NCBI GenBank assembly: GCA_907163375.1
Contig: CAJQUW010015335.1
Coordinates: 67,001 to 131,000 of the forward strand
Origin: Prostheceraeus crozeri
Taxonomy: Eukaryota > Platyhelminthes > Polycladida > Euryleptidae
Length of the DNA stretch: 64,000 nt
Direction of reading: 5' to 3'
Below the pieces are notes generated by a model. It was not told the origin of the DNA. It saw only the letters and a program-made list of their open reading frames with translations, and did not search any database. Position numbers and translations under genes: made by a program. Positions 20,853 through 30,748 of the stretch are shown here, piece by piece. How positions within the stretch are numbered: position 1 is the stretch's first letter; every line of letters starts with the position of its first letter.

Positions 20853-21488
20853 ATGACGAATCTCTTTTTAATCCGTCACCGACCAAATTCCTCTGGACGA
20901 TTGTTTGGAAGAGGTTCATTTATGCAACGCGGTGGATGGAATAAAGTGATTGGACAGAAAACACGCATGATTAGACCCCGTGTCACTGGTGTCAAGAAAC
21001 CATCCATCCGTCTGCCCAAATCACTCAAAAAGAGTGTTCCCAGAAAAACATCTCGAAAAACAATTCGAAAACCCTCTCGAAGACCCTCTCGAAAAGCATC
21101 GCGAAAACCTTCGCAAAAGGGACTTGTACATACGGTACAGAAAACATTGGGAAAATCGTTACGTTCGACGGAGTTTCTCAATTCTGCGAAACAAGCTGTC
21201 ACGGATGCTGTCAGCTCTACCGCACAAGAAGGAGTTGATCGTCTCAAAAAGGGTGTGAAAGCGCTCGCCAAACGCACTTTACAGACTGCTCCCGAACGTG
21301 TTGTAGAAGCTATTCAAAATAAAGTGAATCGGAAACGCGTCTTCACGGATGAAGAAGGAGATCGGGTGGAAGCACCTGCTCCTAAACGTCGTCGTGGTCA
21401 TGTGGCCATTGCCCATCATACGAAATGGGGGAAAGGAAGTTTGATTGGGCGTTATCGCGGAGGTGCTAAGCAACGCATGCTCTTTTAA
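20853..21488 (+). CDS. Basic minor core protein (pVI/pVII-like)
   Basis: A 211-residue protein very rich in Lys, Arg and Ser in its first half (KTSRKTIRKPSRRPSRKASR). An amphipathic helical middle (AKQAVTDAVSSTAQEGVDRL) and a nuclear-signal-like APKRRRG follow. FMQRGGW near residue 25 resembles QRGG sites in the pX-like proteins, possible protease cleavage points. ATTAAG lies 38 nt upstream. The gene immediately precedes the capsid gene, as does 44,357-44,812 in element B. A DNA-binding or membrane-active minor virion protein is the likely role. Confidence 0.6.
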   Translation: MTNLFLIRHRPNSSGRLFGRGSFMQRGGWNKVIGQKTRMIRPRVTGVKKPSIRLPKSLKKSVPRKTSRKTIRKPSRRPSRKASRKPSQKGLVHTVQKTLGKSLRSTEFLNSAKQAVTDAVSSTAQEGVDRLKKGVKALAKRTLQTAPERVVEAIQNKVNRKRVFTDEEGDRVEAPAPKRRRGHVAIAHHTKWGKGSLIGRYRGGAKQRMLF

Positions 21489-21524
21489 GAACTAAGCAAT
21501 CTTAGGACATCCGTCCCATCAAGC

Positions 21525-22892
21525 ATGGCGGAAACCCCTGCCTTATTGGATGCGCGTTACGATGTATTCCAAAATGATAAAGTCGATGTCTCGAGTACTT
21601 CTCAGCATACGAGCGTTCTGACGCCAGTCAATGGATTGGAAAATCCCGGTACCATTCAATTCACGGTCCCTCGACTAGCCATTCATTGGATGGATGTATG
21701 CAATGCCTATTTTCGCGTGGAAGTACAACTCATGAAACATGATGCGGCTAAAGGAGCAGACGTGCCATGTGAGTTGTCAGACAAGGCAATTATTATCAAC
21801 AATACGGCTCACTCCCTCTTTTCCGACATTACTATCCGCTTGAATGAACGCACCATTGAAGGAGGCAATGACTTGTATTATTTGAGAGCTTACCTTAGCA
21901 ATCTTTTACAATATACCAATGATGTGAAGAATACACACATGGTCACACAAGGTTTTACTGTTCCTCAAGTGATGTATGACACGGAGTATGATGCAGGGAC
22001 GAAGACAATAAAGACTAAGGCGGTAGAGTTTACAGATAAAGAGAATGCACTCAATCAAGCCATTCTCAAACAATGGTCAGACCACAAATTTAAACGTACC
22101 TTTGACTTTCCCCTGAAATGTAATTTGTTCCAACAAGTGATTGCTCTGCCCCCAGGCATGCAACTGGATCTCATTTTCACCTTGAATAAACCGGAATATG
22201 CCATTTATGATATGGAACATGCTGCAGGGACGACCTCTACAAAGTACAGGTTCAAAATCACCTCTTTCCAATTGTATATGCCCATGCTCACACCGAATGC
22301 AGAACTGCAATTGAAAACTGCGAATCGACGCAAGACAGAAGCCATTTATTATCGCTACAATGGCATGACCGTCCAACGACAAACGATTGAACGTGGAATA
22401 CAAAAGAAGACGTTTTCCAATGTGGCCGCTCTATTGAGTCCTAAACTCATCTTTTTCGCTGTTGTTCCCAGTAACTCTTGGTTTGATCCAGGAAGTCGTA
22501 AACTCTATTTTGAAAGGCATGGACTCTCTCAAGTCACCATGACCACCAATGGAGCCATCATGACAGGAGGCACCATCAATTGCAAAGATGACGTGATTGC
22601 CTACAGTCAATTCAATCGTGCGATTCAAGTCTATAACACGAATGAATCATGTGGTATTGATTTGGAGAGTTTTACCAAATACTGTTACTTTATCGCCTTT
22701 GACTGTACCTTGGATAAACAAATTGATAGTGTTCAACCCACCAATACACGTCAATATGGACTGGAATTGCAATTTGAGAATACGACCACGCAAAATATGG
22801 ATTTATTAATGTTTGTCATTCATGACGAACAATTCTCCGTCACACCGGAGAATGCTGTCATCTCCAGTGCGTATATCCCACCCGCTATTTAA
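21525..22892 (+). CDS. Major capsid protein (hexon-like, double jelly roll family)
   Basis: A 455-residue open frame, the length expected of Polinton/adintovirus major capsid proteins. Family features include the early GTIQFTVPRLAIHWMD strand region, SDITIRLNERTIEGG, and FTLNKPEYAIYD. The last is shared with the capsid protein of element B (LTLNKPEFAL). It also fits the 'F54H12.2-like' animal proteins, which derive from Polinton capsids. It would assemble as trimers into an icosahedral shell. ACTAAGC lies 34 nt upstream of the ATG. It looks whole. Confidence 0.8.
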   Translation: MAETPALLDARYDVFQNDKVDVSSTSQHTSVLTPVNGLENPGTIQFTVPRLAIHWMDVCNAYFRVEVQLMKHDAAKGADVPCELSDKAIIINNTAHSLFSDITIRLNERTIEGGNDLYYLRAYLSNLLQYTNDVKNTHMVTQGFTVPQVMYDTEYDAGTKTIKTKAVEFTDKENALNQAILKQWSDHKFKRTFDFPLKCNLFQQVIALPPGMQLDLIFTLNKPEYAIYDMEHAAGTTSTKYRFKITSFQLYMPMLTPNAELQLKTANRRKTEAIYYRYNGMTVQRQTIERGIQKKTFSNVAALLSPKLIFFAVVPSNSWFDPGSRKLYFERHGLSQVTMTTNGAIMTGGTINCKDDVIAYSQFNRAIQVYNTNESCGIDLESFTKYCYFIAFDCTLDKQIDSVQPTNTRQYGLELQFENTTTQNMDLLMFVIHDEQFSVTPENAVISSAYIPPAI

Positions 22893-23011
22893 GTGTTGGC
22901 GCGCATGGACATCCTCATAAGACATGGTGAAGGAGCCCGAGTATCACGTTCCTCCTATCGCTTGGACATCTCTTTATCAACATCGTCTCATTAAAGCTCA
23001 GCGTTGGTTGA

Positions 23012-23644
23012 ATGGGAGACTGGTTAAGCAACACGGAAATCGAAGGAATCATGCAGGGTATGAATCAATTACAAGAGAAACATTTACTCAATGCCTGCAT
23101 GTGCGAAGATGATTTTCTCTGTGCTATTCAGTGCAGTTGTCAAACGTTTGCTCATCGCCTCCTCCAATCTTCTTACGTTCCCTTCCAAGGTGTGTTTCCT
23201 GCTGATCTACTTCCTGCTCATTCCCCGGAATCAAAGACACTTATTGTCAATAACGATCGCTCTCATCAACCTGGCAGGCATTGGCTGGCCTTTTATCAAA
23301 ATGCGGATCAACGCGTGTGCGAATTCTTTGACTCTTATGGACTCACTCCATCTCACTATCCACATGTTACCGAATGGTTATCGACAACACCTTATCCTCT
23401 AAACTATCGTCGCCCTCTGCGTATACAAGGACCTAAAGCCTATTGTGGTGCTTACTGTATTTACTTTTTAAACCAACGCCCTTTTAACACGTCTATGGAA
23501 AAAACACTGACCTTCTTTCGAACATTGGATGCTTACGAGAAAGATCAAGAACTCATTCAAACCTACTTGTCCTTCAATGATAAAATTGTCTATTCCTATT
23601 TGTATTCTACATTATCCCATGTTTTGAAGTCAATAAAGAAATGA
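23012..23644 (+). CDS. Adenain-like cysteine protease
   Basis: A 210-residue protein with the C5 family pattern: catalytic His in RHWLAFY, acidic residue in FFDSYG, Gln in RIQGPKAYCGAYC and the nucleophile Cys in YCGAYC. In adenovirus the enzyme matures pX, pVI and pVII; the same job is likely here given the QRGG motifs in those proteins. A TTTAAG at 22,888 lies 36 nt before an out-of-frame ATG at 22,924, so the mRNA may start well upstream. It looks whole. AATAAA at 23,632 overlaps the end. Confidence 0.85.
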   Translation: MGDWLSNTEIEGIMQGMNQLQEKHLLNACMCEDDFLCAIQCSCQTFAHRLLQSSYVPFQGVFPADLLPAHSPESKTLIVNNDRSHQPGRHWLAFYQNADQRVCEFFDSYGLTPSHYPHVTEWLSTTPYPLNYRRPLRIQGPKAYCGAYCIYFLNQRPFNTSMEKTLTFFRTLDAYEKDQELIQTYLSFNDKIVYSYLYSTLSHVLKSIKK

Positions 23645-23772
23645 ATCATGTCAATGATTGTATTTTTATTTCAGACAGAGGATAATACTACAAGGTTTTG
23701 TACAAGGTTCAGTCACTCGTGATAGTACACTATACATTACACTATACACTATTCACAGAGTTTTTCCGTACA
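23645..23772. terminator. Convergent 3' ends, protease and RING gene
   Basis: The rightward AATAAA (23,632-23,637) lies within the last codons of the protease. The leftward genes end at 23,773, and TTTTTATTT near 23,665 can serve the other strand. The spacer is only 128 bp, with short direct repeats of the word TACACTATACA. Confidence 0.5.
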
Positions 23773-24267
23773 TCATGCACGATAGACAGTGACTGTTGAA
23801 GCAATGTCTTGATCACAAAGGGGACAAGATAACGTTTCCAAGGGTACATAACATGTAGAACACATAACATTATGAGAACATGGTAAAAAGAGAAGGGATC
23901 GTTCCTGTTTAAAACATGTAACACAGTTGCGTTCACATAATAATTGAAATGTCTCTTCTTCTAATTTCTTTCTAAAGTCACTTTTATGGGAAGAGTTATC
24001 TGACACATCCGTTGCAAATCTCACTTTTTTCACTCCAGATCGCGCCAATGTCATTGTATTGCAGTGTAGCAGGGAGTCATTCTCTATCCACCTACGCTCC
24101 AAATGGTGATTCATAGCGTGCTCATCGAGATCCATGAGTCGATCCACTAATTCACTAGCAGTCATCTTTTCATTGAGATGTGTTACAGTTTCTATCGCTT
24201 TGAATGAATATCCAAGGTCTCTTGCGACAACCCACGACGTTGGGATACTAGTTACTGTCCGATTCAT
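23773..24267 (-). CDS. RING-finger (IAP-type C3HC4) protein
   Basis: The C-terminal 50 residues form a RING: CVTC, LPCSHNVMC, STC and SCPLC, with the spacing of IAP/Mdm2-type E3 ubiquitin ligases. The N-terminal half contains WVVARDLGYSFKAIETV, reminiscent of a UBA-like helix bundle found in IAPs; this is weaker. The ATG at 24,267 overlaps the end of the TBP-like gene by about 20 nt and is preferred over the upstream one. Likely role is ubiquitin ligation on host or element proteins. Baculoviruses and other large DNA viruses encode comparable IAP-like regulators. Confidence 0.7.
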   Translation of the reverse strand: MNRTVTSIPTSWVVARDLGYSFKAIETVTHLNEKMTASELVDRLMDLDEHAMNHHLERRWIENDSLLHCNTMTLARSGVKKVRFATDVSDNSSHKSDFRKKLEEETFQLLCERNCVTCFKQERSLLFLPCSHNVMCSTCYVPLETLSCPLCDQDIASTVTVYRA

Positions 24268-24823
24268 TGAGGGAATCTCCTTCGAATAGGGATTTGAGAA
24301 TGTCTTCCACCAACGATTCCGCTTCTGCAATCGATAAAACACCCGTCACAATCACACTTCCGTTGGAAAAGAAGGAACAGTGTAATTTACCTTTGCGTAT
24401 TAACGTTCCGGGAAACAGCTCGCGCTCGTTGGAAATCACTGATGACGATGGCAACTGTTGAATGGTTTGCATGCGGTCTTTTGTATAGTTCCATTGACAT
24501 TGAACGGTGCAGGATTTTGTGATTGGGTCGCTCACGTCCAATCCGTAGGGGGCGAGTAATTGGCGCATCTCTTTACAAATACGATCGTAGGTTTCCAGAG
24601 AGTGGTTGCCCAAAATTTGGATACACCCCCGTGGAAAAATCTGTACAGCGACCGAAGAGTTCCATTTCCAATAGACTCGACAAGGGCGTGATGCTCGGTA
24701 TGTGGCCAGAGGGAGTTGCGGTAACAATGTCTGCAGTGGTATTGCGGAGGATGCTCTGAGCTCCACCATGCGGTTGCAGATCCTTGACATCTTTGACAGT
24801 GGGGTGTAGATACCCTTCTTCAT
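24248..24823 (-). CDS. TATA-binding-protein (TBP)-like protein
   Basis: The two TBP half-repeats can be followed. In the first, LATYRASRPCRV ... VAVQIFPRGCIQILGN aligns with the NAEYNP-RF ... ALIFSSGKMVCTG part of TBP. In the second, ELFPGTLIRKGKLH ... FFSNGSVIVTG aligns with YEPELFPGLIYRM ... FVSGKVVLTG. Length (191 aa) suits a TBP core. It lies between the polymerase and RING genes and overlaps the polymerase frame by about 250 nt. It probably binds promoter DNA and recruits RNA polymerase II factors. Element B carries an independent, equally placed homologue. Looks whole. Confidence 0.75.
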   Translation of the reverse strand: MKKGIYTPLSKMSRICNRMVELRASSAIPLQTLLPQLPLATYRASRPCRVYWKWNSSVAVQIFPRGCIQILGNHSLETYDRICKEMRQLLAPYGLDVSDPITKSCTVQCQWNYTKDRMQTIQQLPSSSVISNERELFPGTLIRKGKLHCSFFSNGSVIVTGVLSIAEAESLVEDILKSLFEGDSLNESDSN

Positions 24824-27800
24824 ATAGGCGATGGTTACCGTATGGAAGGCTCTGATTGGGTAAATACCAACACCGCTTGTCCTCCCAGATACTTAAGGCC
24901 TTCTTCACTTGCGTCACTGTTCTCATCTCGTGGTGCTGGGATTGGAGGAGGGTTTGTGACACTGTGGTAATTGAATGTTTTTCAAATGCGTCCACATAAT
25001 TCTGATGTTTCACTTGACGCTTCTTTGCTTGACACACTCCTTTCATGCGACAGTCGTGGATTTCTTCCTCATTGCCTTTGAGGACAATGTTAGAGTACAT
25101 CTTGGCACTCAAACATACAAACTCCTTCACCCTATCCCCCACACACTCATCCTTGAAACATCCCAAACGATTCGCATTCTCGGTACGTCTCTCTGGATGA
25201 CTCACGGGATAATTTGAGGTATCGAGAACACCTTTCGCCTCCGTATCAATAAAATTGGGGATGTTTTCAAACGAACGCAGCACTTCTTCGCGTGTATACC
25301 GGCTGCGGACTTTGAGGAAGAAGGAGTCTGTGTCCCCACCAATGAGTTCCACTGAGGTGCACGTCTTGTTGGCTTTCCACTGGTCAAACAGCTTGTACAT
25401 AATAATCTTGCTGTTGTCCAGGATGCATTGCCCGATATAAATGGGCTTGTTCAAGTCTACCTTGGTCTTGCGCACATTCACCACCACGGCTTTGTCGCTG
25501 ATGTTGAAGAAAGATTGGCAATAGGGATGACGTGTCCATTTGCTAAATACATTCGATGATCGTACAAAATAGTGCTTCCCATATTTCCGCACATTCTCCA
25601 TTGTCTTGCCATACAGTGCGTTCACCATCAACTTGTGGAGATTGCGGCGCATTTTCGTGGTTGCCTTGGCGCGTTCTTGCGTATGGTATTGAACATAGGG
25701 GCGAATATACGGTTCTTGGTTGAAGGAGATCCCGTAATGAACCTTGGTGATATGTAAGCCCTTCTCCACATAATACTTGAGAGCAGCGATATGTACCACA
25801 TACTCTTTGCGATTTTCGTGCGTCATCATTAACTTGTTGGCTGAGTGAAAAGGTTGGTTCCCGTTCAACTCTTGCCATAGCTCTTGCATATAGGGAGACA
25901 TGTCCTCCCATTTCGCCGTCCCGCGGTAAGGAGCCAATGGTAAATCTTCCGTGGCATCTTGGACGTGTGGGGATATTCCAAATCGACGCACAGTACATGA
26001 CCCGTGGTGCCATTGACATTGTATCGTCTCACCCATTCGTCGTTGATGTCCACCAAGACCTCCGGTCGTACCCAGGCAAAGCAATTCTTCGGCAAAGGTC
26101 CCATCATGGCCGCACCGTATAAATTGTTCGCATCGACATAAAACAGGTGAGTACCTTCTTCTGCTTGCGCGCGGTGCTGATTCACAAATGTCATCCCTCC
26201 ACGAATCCCTGCTTCAAACACGCGTACATATCCACGTCATGCAATTTCTCCAACTTGACCTGTGTCTTTTTAAAGAAAAATGAATAGGTCAAGCCAGGTG
26301 TGCCGAAATAGTGGATGGGGTCCAATGCAGACACGTCGCGTATTTCACTTCGAAAGTGTTCGAAGATGTCTGCGAGCAAGGCTACATCCACTGTCAAATA
26401 ATAGTGGATATAATCTTCAAACGTGCTACACCCCGTCTCTGTCCACGCCTTTTGTGCCACAGCATGCTCATCCTCTTCCAACTCCTCACTCAAATCATTA
26501 TAAAATGCTTCCTTCGGAGGCAATTGAGTCTCGTGGATACGATCCCAGCAGTCAAAATATGTATAGGGAAAATATCCTTTCCGAATAGATGTGTGATCGC
26601 AATTCGGATAGACGTTGCTCAATATGTGATTTGAGTGAGGAAAGTCATTGATGGTCGTTGACAAATTGTTTAGAGAGTCTTTCAAAAACTGACATGAATC
26701 GATGAATCGGATTTTATATAGGGTATTGGATGGCATGGGAATAAAGATGGTCACTCCCAACGTCTTGTCTCCTGACACATAAATGGGGTCGATCTTATAC
26801 TTGTGATCCAGCTTTGTAAACCCTTGTACAATCACCTGGTGACTGTCATATCCCCTCCAATTGTGAAACAAGATGTTTAATGTGTTCCGGGATTGACGTC
26901 GTCGCAGGTTACATGCATTGCACAGGGTTTGCAGATATTTGCCCGTGATATGATCGTGGTCTCGCACCTTTGTCGTAGGCCCACCTTGCTTTTCACCTTG
27001 CTTCTGGGGTTTTACATCACATCCGCACATGTTACATTGAGCTGTCTGTTCATAGTCCCGCATATCATCCTCCGTCAGCGTCATGTTACGGTTTGTCGCT
27101 TTCATGTGATCAAACATAGACCAGATCACCTGTCTGATGTGTGTAATAAAGGCAGGAATGCACTCATCCCCCTTATGGATCACCACCGATTCTTTCTTGT
27201 CCAGCGCCGGATGCCACACCACATAGGATCCCACATACGCTGCCGTATGCTTCTTGGACACGGAATCAATCATGCTCTCAATGTCCGCATACATCACAGC
27301 GAGGGGTTGAGTGGTTTTCGCGTGGTCTATAAATTCGTGCGGTTTCGTATCTTCCGGGGTTGTTTCCATCTGAAAAAATCCTCCATCACATTTGGCTTGA
27401 TGTTCCAGACGTTCTTTGTGCGCCATGTCCTTTGTCTTTCCATACTTCATCCCCTTCTCGTAGAAATTGAATCGTAAGCTACATAACTCGCATGTTTCAA
27501 ATCGTTTCACTTGCGTTTGGCTCATATTCCGATACCACATGCGAGCACATTTCTGAAAATCCGTCACGGGAAGAAAATGTCCAGACTGATCCTCCATATC
27601 GTACCGCGTCACCATCACCAGATGAACGATGCGTGTGTTCTCCTTCACAGCTTGACGGACCGGGTATAATTGGCCCACAAATCCTTTACTGTCATGTACG
27701 TGGATACGAAGAATGACATTGTTCTTCTTTTCGAACTCCTGAATATCCCATGTATTCATCAACCCCTCTGACGTCATCATGGAAAAGTGTAGATGATAAT

Positions 27801-28752
27801 ATTGGTTCAATTTCAACTTGCGCACTGCAGGAAGATCAATCTGATAAGTGTCATAGGATGTCTTGGCGCGGGAATCAACACGTCGAGGAATGCGATTGTC
27901 TTGGGAGGCCAGTGCATAGAGGACACTGTCTTGAAAACAATGCGATGTATACGTGTTGCGTCGAAACACACATATACCTTTGCAGAGCTTGATATCTCGG
28001 TGAATAGGAATTGGTGCGCCCATGCGAAAATTAGGGAAGGAACTTGTTTGAACCAGTAACTCCAACACTTCCTTCACCACAAATCCTGATCCGTCTTCTC
28101 GATAGTCTTCAATAAATTCTTCAAACTTTGACACAATGTCACGGAACCATGTATCAAAGTTACGTGCTTGGACACCTTCGTGAATGTATGAGGGTGTGGT
28201 GATGTCTCTCTCTTCCTCTTCGCCCGTCGACATATCCATCTTGGCAAACCTGAGTCTCATACTCACAAACACTTTCACATCCTCGTGGGGGTGTTGTTGC
28301 ACAATGACACGATATAAGTCCGCATACATTGAATTCAAATATACCTTCCATTCATTCGTGGCTTGATGAGGGGTAAATCGATAATTATATCCGCGACCGT
28401 CCATGATACGTTCTTCTTCCACAGCTGCACCACCCTCTTGCATGAACTCAAACAGGTAGGGACACAAATGTTCATCCCATCCTTCCGCTTCAGCATTCAC
28501 CACTGTATCGCAGTAGCGACACCGTCCCACACACGCATGCTTATGGTACGCCTCCACGTCGAAACTTCCGTCGCAATCCAAACACAGCAAGTCATTGTCA
28601 TCACCATAATTAAACGCGCGGCAATTGTGTTCGTCTCCATACCATTTACAGCATGTCCAACAATAGTTGCGACCCGTCTCCGCTGCTCCATGGGCAATAC
28701 AGTCTTGAAAGCGAGAGAAGGACTGACAGCAGAATTCACACGTGTACTGCAT
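24573..28752 (-). pseudogene. Protein-primed family B DNA polymerase (pPolB)
   Basis: From the N-terminus: several Cys/His zinc-finger-like clusters; a Cys-protease-like HCFQDSVLYAL region; a finger (CELCSLRF); exonuclease motif I YADIES; an RDHDHITG block flanked by CxxC pairs, like endonuclease VII; Exo II NWRGYDSH; Exo III YLTVDVALL. The polymerase palm then shows VDANNLYG (A), NALYGKT (B) and GGDTDSFF (C). It would replicate the element from its ends using a terminal protein. About two breaks. The homologue in B ends soon after WEDKRCW; here the frame runs on over the TBP-like gene. Confidence 0.92.
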
Positions 28753-28790
28753 GGTTAGAATGAGAATGATTTTCTCTGGCAGCGCCTTCC

Positions 28791-28940
28791 TTATATACCT
28801 TGCTGTGACTCATCACACGTGCTCGGCGCCGCGTGCTCCGATTGGTGCTCCGTGCTCTTACCCCAAGTGCGCCGATGCGTGCTCCGTGCTCTGATGCGTG
28901 GGCGTGTGCTCCGTGCTCTGATGCGTGGGCGTGTGCTCCG
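28791..28940 (-). promoter_or_regulatory. Polymerase promoter with TATA, CCAAT and GCTCCG repeats
   Basis: Reading leftward: repeated GTGCTCCGTGCTCTGATGCG words (28,830-28,940), a CCAAT at 28,841-28,845 within GGAGCACCAATCGG, TATATAAG at about 28,791-28,797, then the ATG at 28,752. The GGAGCACCAATC word is shared with the 12,140 promoter. A 20-30-bp near-tandem repeat (GATGCGTGGGCGTGTGCTCC) occurs at least twice. Confidence 0.6.
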
Positions 28941-30347
28941 ATGACAGAGCAGGGCATGTACTTTAGTGCAAATTCGCCGGGAATGGGCTAGATCTGGCTA
29001 CTACCGGACGCCGCTACTTGAATATAATTTTGCATGGCAACGATGAGTCGATGTGGAACCTGGGATTGTATCGAATTTCAGGAAAATTTACGACAGAAAA
29101 TTTTAATCAGTGTTTCAGTGATTATAATCTCAATCTGCAACATGACTGTGTAGCATTTATGTGTGATGGAGCAAGCGTTAACGTAAAATTTGGAAAACTT
29201 TGTGAAACTGACTTACAACTTTGTTCATTTTACAACTTTGACATGCCATTCATTTGGCTGTCGCAGATGTGTTGTATAAGTCCAACCAACTATCAATAAT
29301 TCAGACTGCTACCGACGATGATGAAAACACTGATTCTGACAGTGAAGATCAAGCACATGACGCCGATTTTGACTTTGACGATAACAGCTTGTTCACTTGT
29401 GAATTATCGGATGATTACAAATCTGTTGTGGATAATGTGCGCAAGGAATGCAAAATATTTCGAAGTGGCAACAATTTGCAACTACTGCAGAGATATACGA
29501 TGGAAGAGTTCGATATTGAGCTCCAGCCTCTGCTTGATATGAAGATCAGGTGGAATACTATTGAAACAATGCCAGTACGATATGTAAAATTGCAGCCTTG
29601 TATTCTAAAAGCTTGCGTTGATTCAAAAAGGCAGACCTTAGTAACTGATGTTGATATGGAGCTCTACAATCACTTATTGATGTGCTGAAACCGATCTGAC
29701 TCGCAACTGAAGCACTTTGTCGTCGAGATTCTACGTTGTTGTCTGCTGAAGGAGTACTACATTTTTTGTTCAACAATTTGCACAGTCTCAAAAGCAGATT
29801 AAGTTCTCGTTTCTATGATTGCTTGTTTGTTCGTGTCAGTGAGCGTCGCAATGTTAACATTGTATCATTGATCATGTTTCTAAATGGTTCAAATTCTCTT
29901 GGACGCTCATCCTTGGACATTGCATCAAAAAATGCGATTAAGAAATGTGCTCTCAAGTTTTTAACGAAGCTTCATGGAAATGAAGATGTGGAGGTTTCTG
30001 ATGATCATCCCAGTGACACTGCTGAGAATCCGAGTGTTAAGCCTGTCTTGAGTGTGAACTTGAGTCTCCAGGAGCAGCTTCAGCAAAGTATAGCTGCATA
30101 TTCACCTGGACAATTAAAATGTGGTCTAGTTTCAAATGCTGACACGGAGTTTCAGTTATTTCAAAGGAGTGGTGAACTAACACATCGCTTGAAATTGCTT
30201 CAGAAGTCATTGCTGACTATCAGACCAACTTCGGTAGATTGCGAGCGTTGTTTTTCAACAGCGGGAAATGTTTATCGAAAAATAAGATCACGACATAGCG
30301 ATCGATCGCTGAATACGCTTGTGTTCCTAAAACAAAACATTATGTAA
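28940..30347 (+). mobile_element. Decayed hAT transposase gene
   Basis: Translated pieces match the hAT order: RRYLNI and DGASVNVKFGKL (RNase H-like core), VADVLYK, a Lys-Arg-Trp-Asn-type block (DMKIRWNTIE), ALCRRDSTLLSAEGVL, and the C-terminal dimerisation domain (VDCERCFSTAGNVYRKIRSR). The reading frame changes several times and stops occur (for example between the blocks near 29,690), so it is inactive. The 5' end is missing where element A sequence begins. Terminal repeats were not found. Confidence 0.8.
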
Positions 30348-30748
30348 TCGTTGGATGTACTGATGGGTTCTGTTTATTGGTGTGTTCTCCATTAACTAAT
30401 TCATTTTTGTGATAACTGAACATTTTTGTTCACGTCAACTATTGCAATTAATATAGCACAATTCGTATACCACTTCTATTTTCAGTACCTGTTCCCAATC
30501 AATCCCAACCTTAAATAACTGGCCATATCCATCTGGATGAAAACTACAATTCAAAAGAAAATCTGATTAGCTTGCGTTAAATACTTTGGAAGTATCGGTA
30601 CCGGAACCGGTTCTTTGAATTTCGGGAATATGTTAAACCCTACTCAAGACTCCATTCAAATTATTTGCGAAATTGCTGACACAGTATTTGATTATTCACG
30701 TGACATTAGATTTTGTCTTTACATGAAGTTGTTTCCTGCAAATATCTA
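30348..30748. other. AT-rich intergenic sequence
   Basis: No ORF or repeat of note. A short palindrome-like GGTACCGGAACCGG lies near 30,597. Confidence 0.5.

Larger units (their letters stand above)
1..28950. mobile_element. Polinton/Maverick-type element A, left end outside window, broken
   Basis: The gene set defines the family: protein-primed DNA polymerase B, chromodomain integrase, FtsK/HerA-type ATPase, adenain-like protease, double-jelly-roll-type major capsid protein and adenovirus pX-like protein. The left boundary is not reached, because the window begins inside a tandem array. On the right, element sequence gives way to hAT sequence around 28,930-28,960. No terminal inverted repeats or target duplication can be assigned. 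By eye about six to eight genes are interrupted, while capsid, protease, integrase, TBP-like and RING genes stay open. Near identity of the tandem units suggests a recent amplification. Confidence 0.9.

Noticed and set aside
28736-28957. 73-aa minus-strand ORF with HAHASEHGA repeats
   Set aside because: It is only the translation of the GTGCTCC promoter repeats upstream of the polymerase.
28960-29005. Right terminal repeat of element A ending in CTACT, similar to the CTTACTACT end of B
   Set aside because: Only a few bases agree, no partner repeat is in the window, and the sequence reads better as the start of the hAT remnant.
29018-30347. Host gene derived from a hAT transposase
   Set aside because: Several frame changes and stops and no promoter or intron signals; a dead transposon is simpler.
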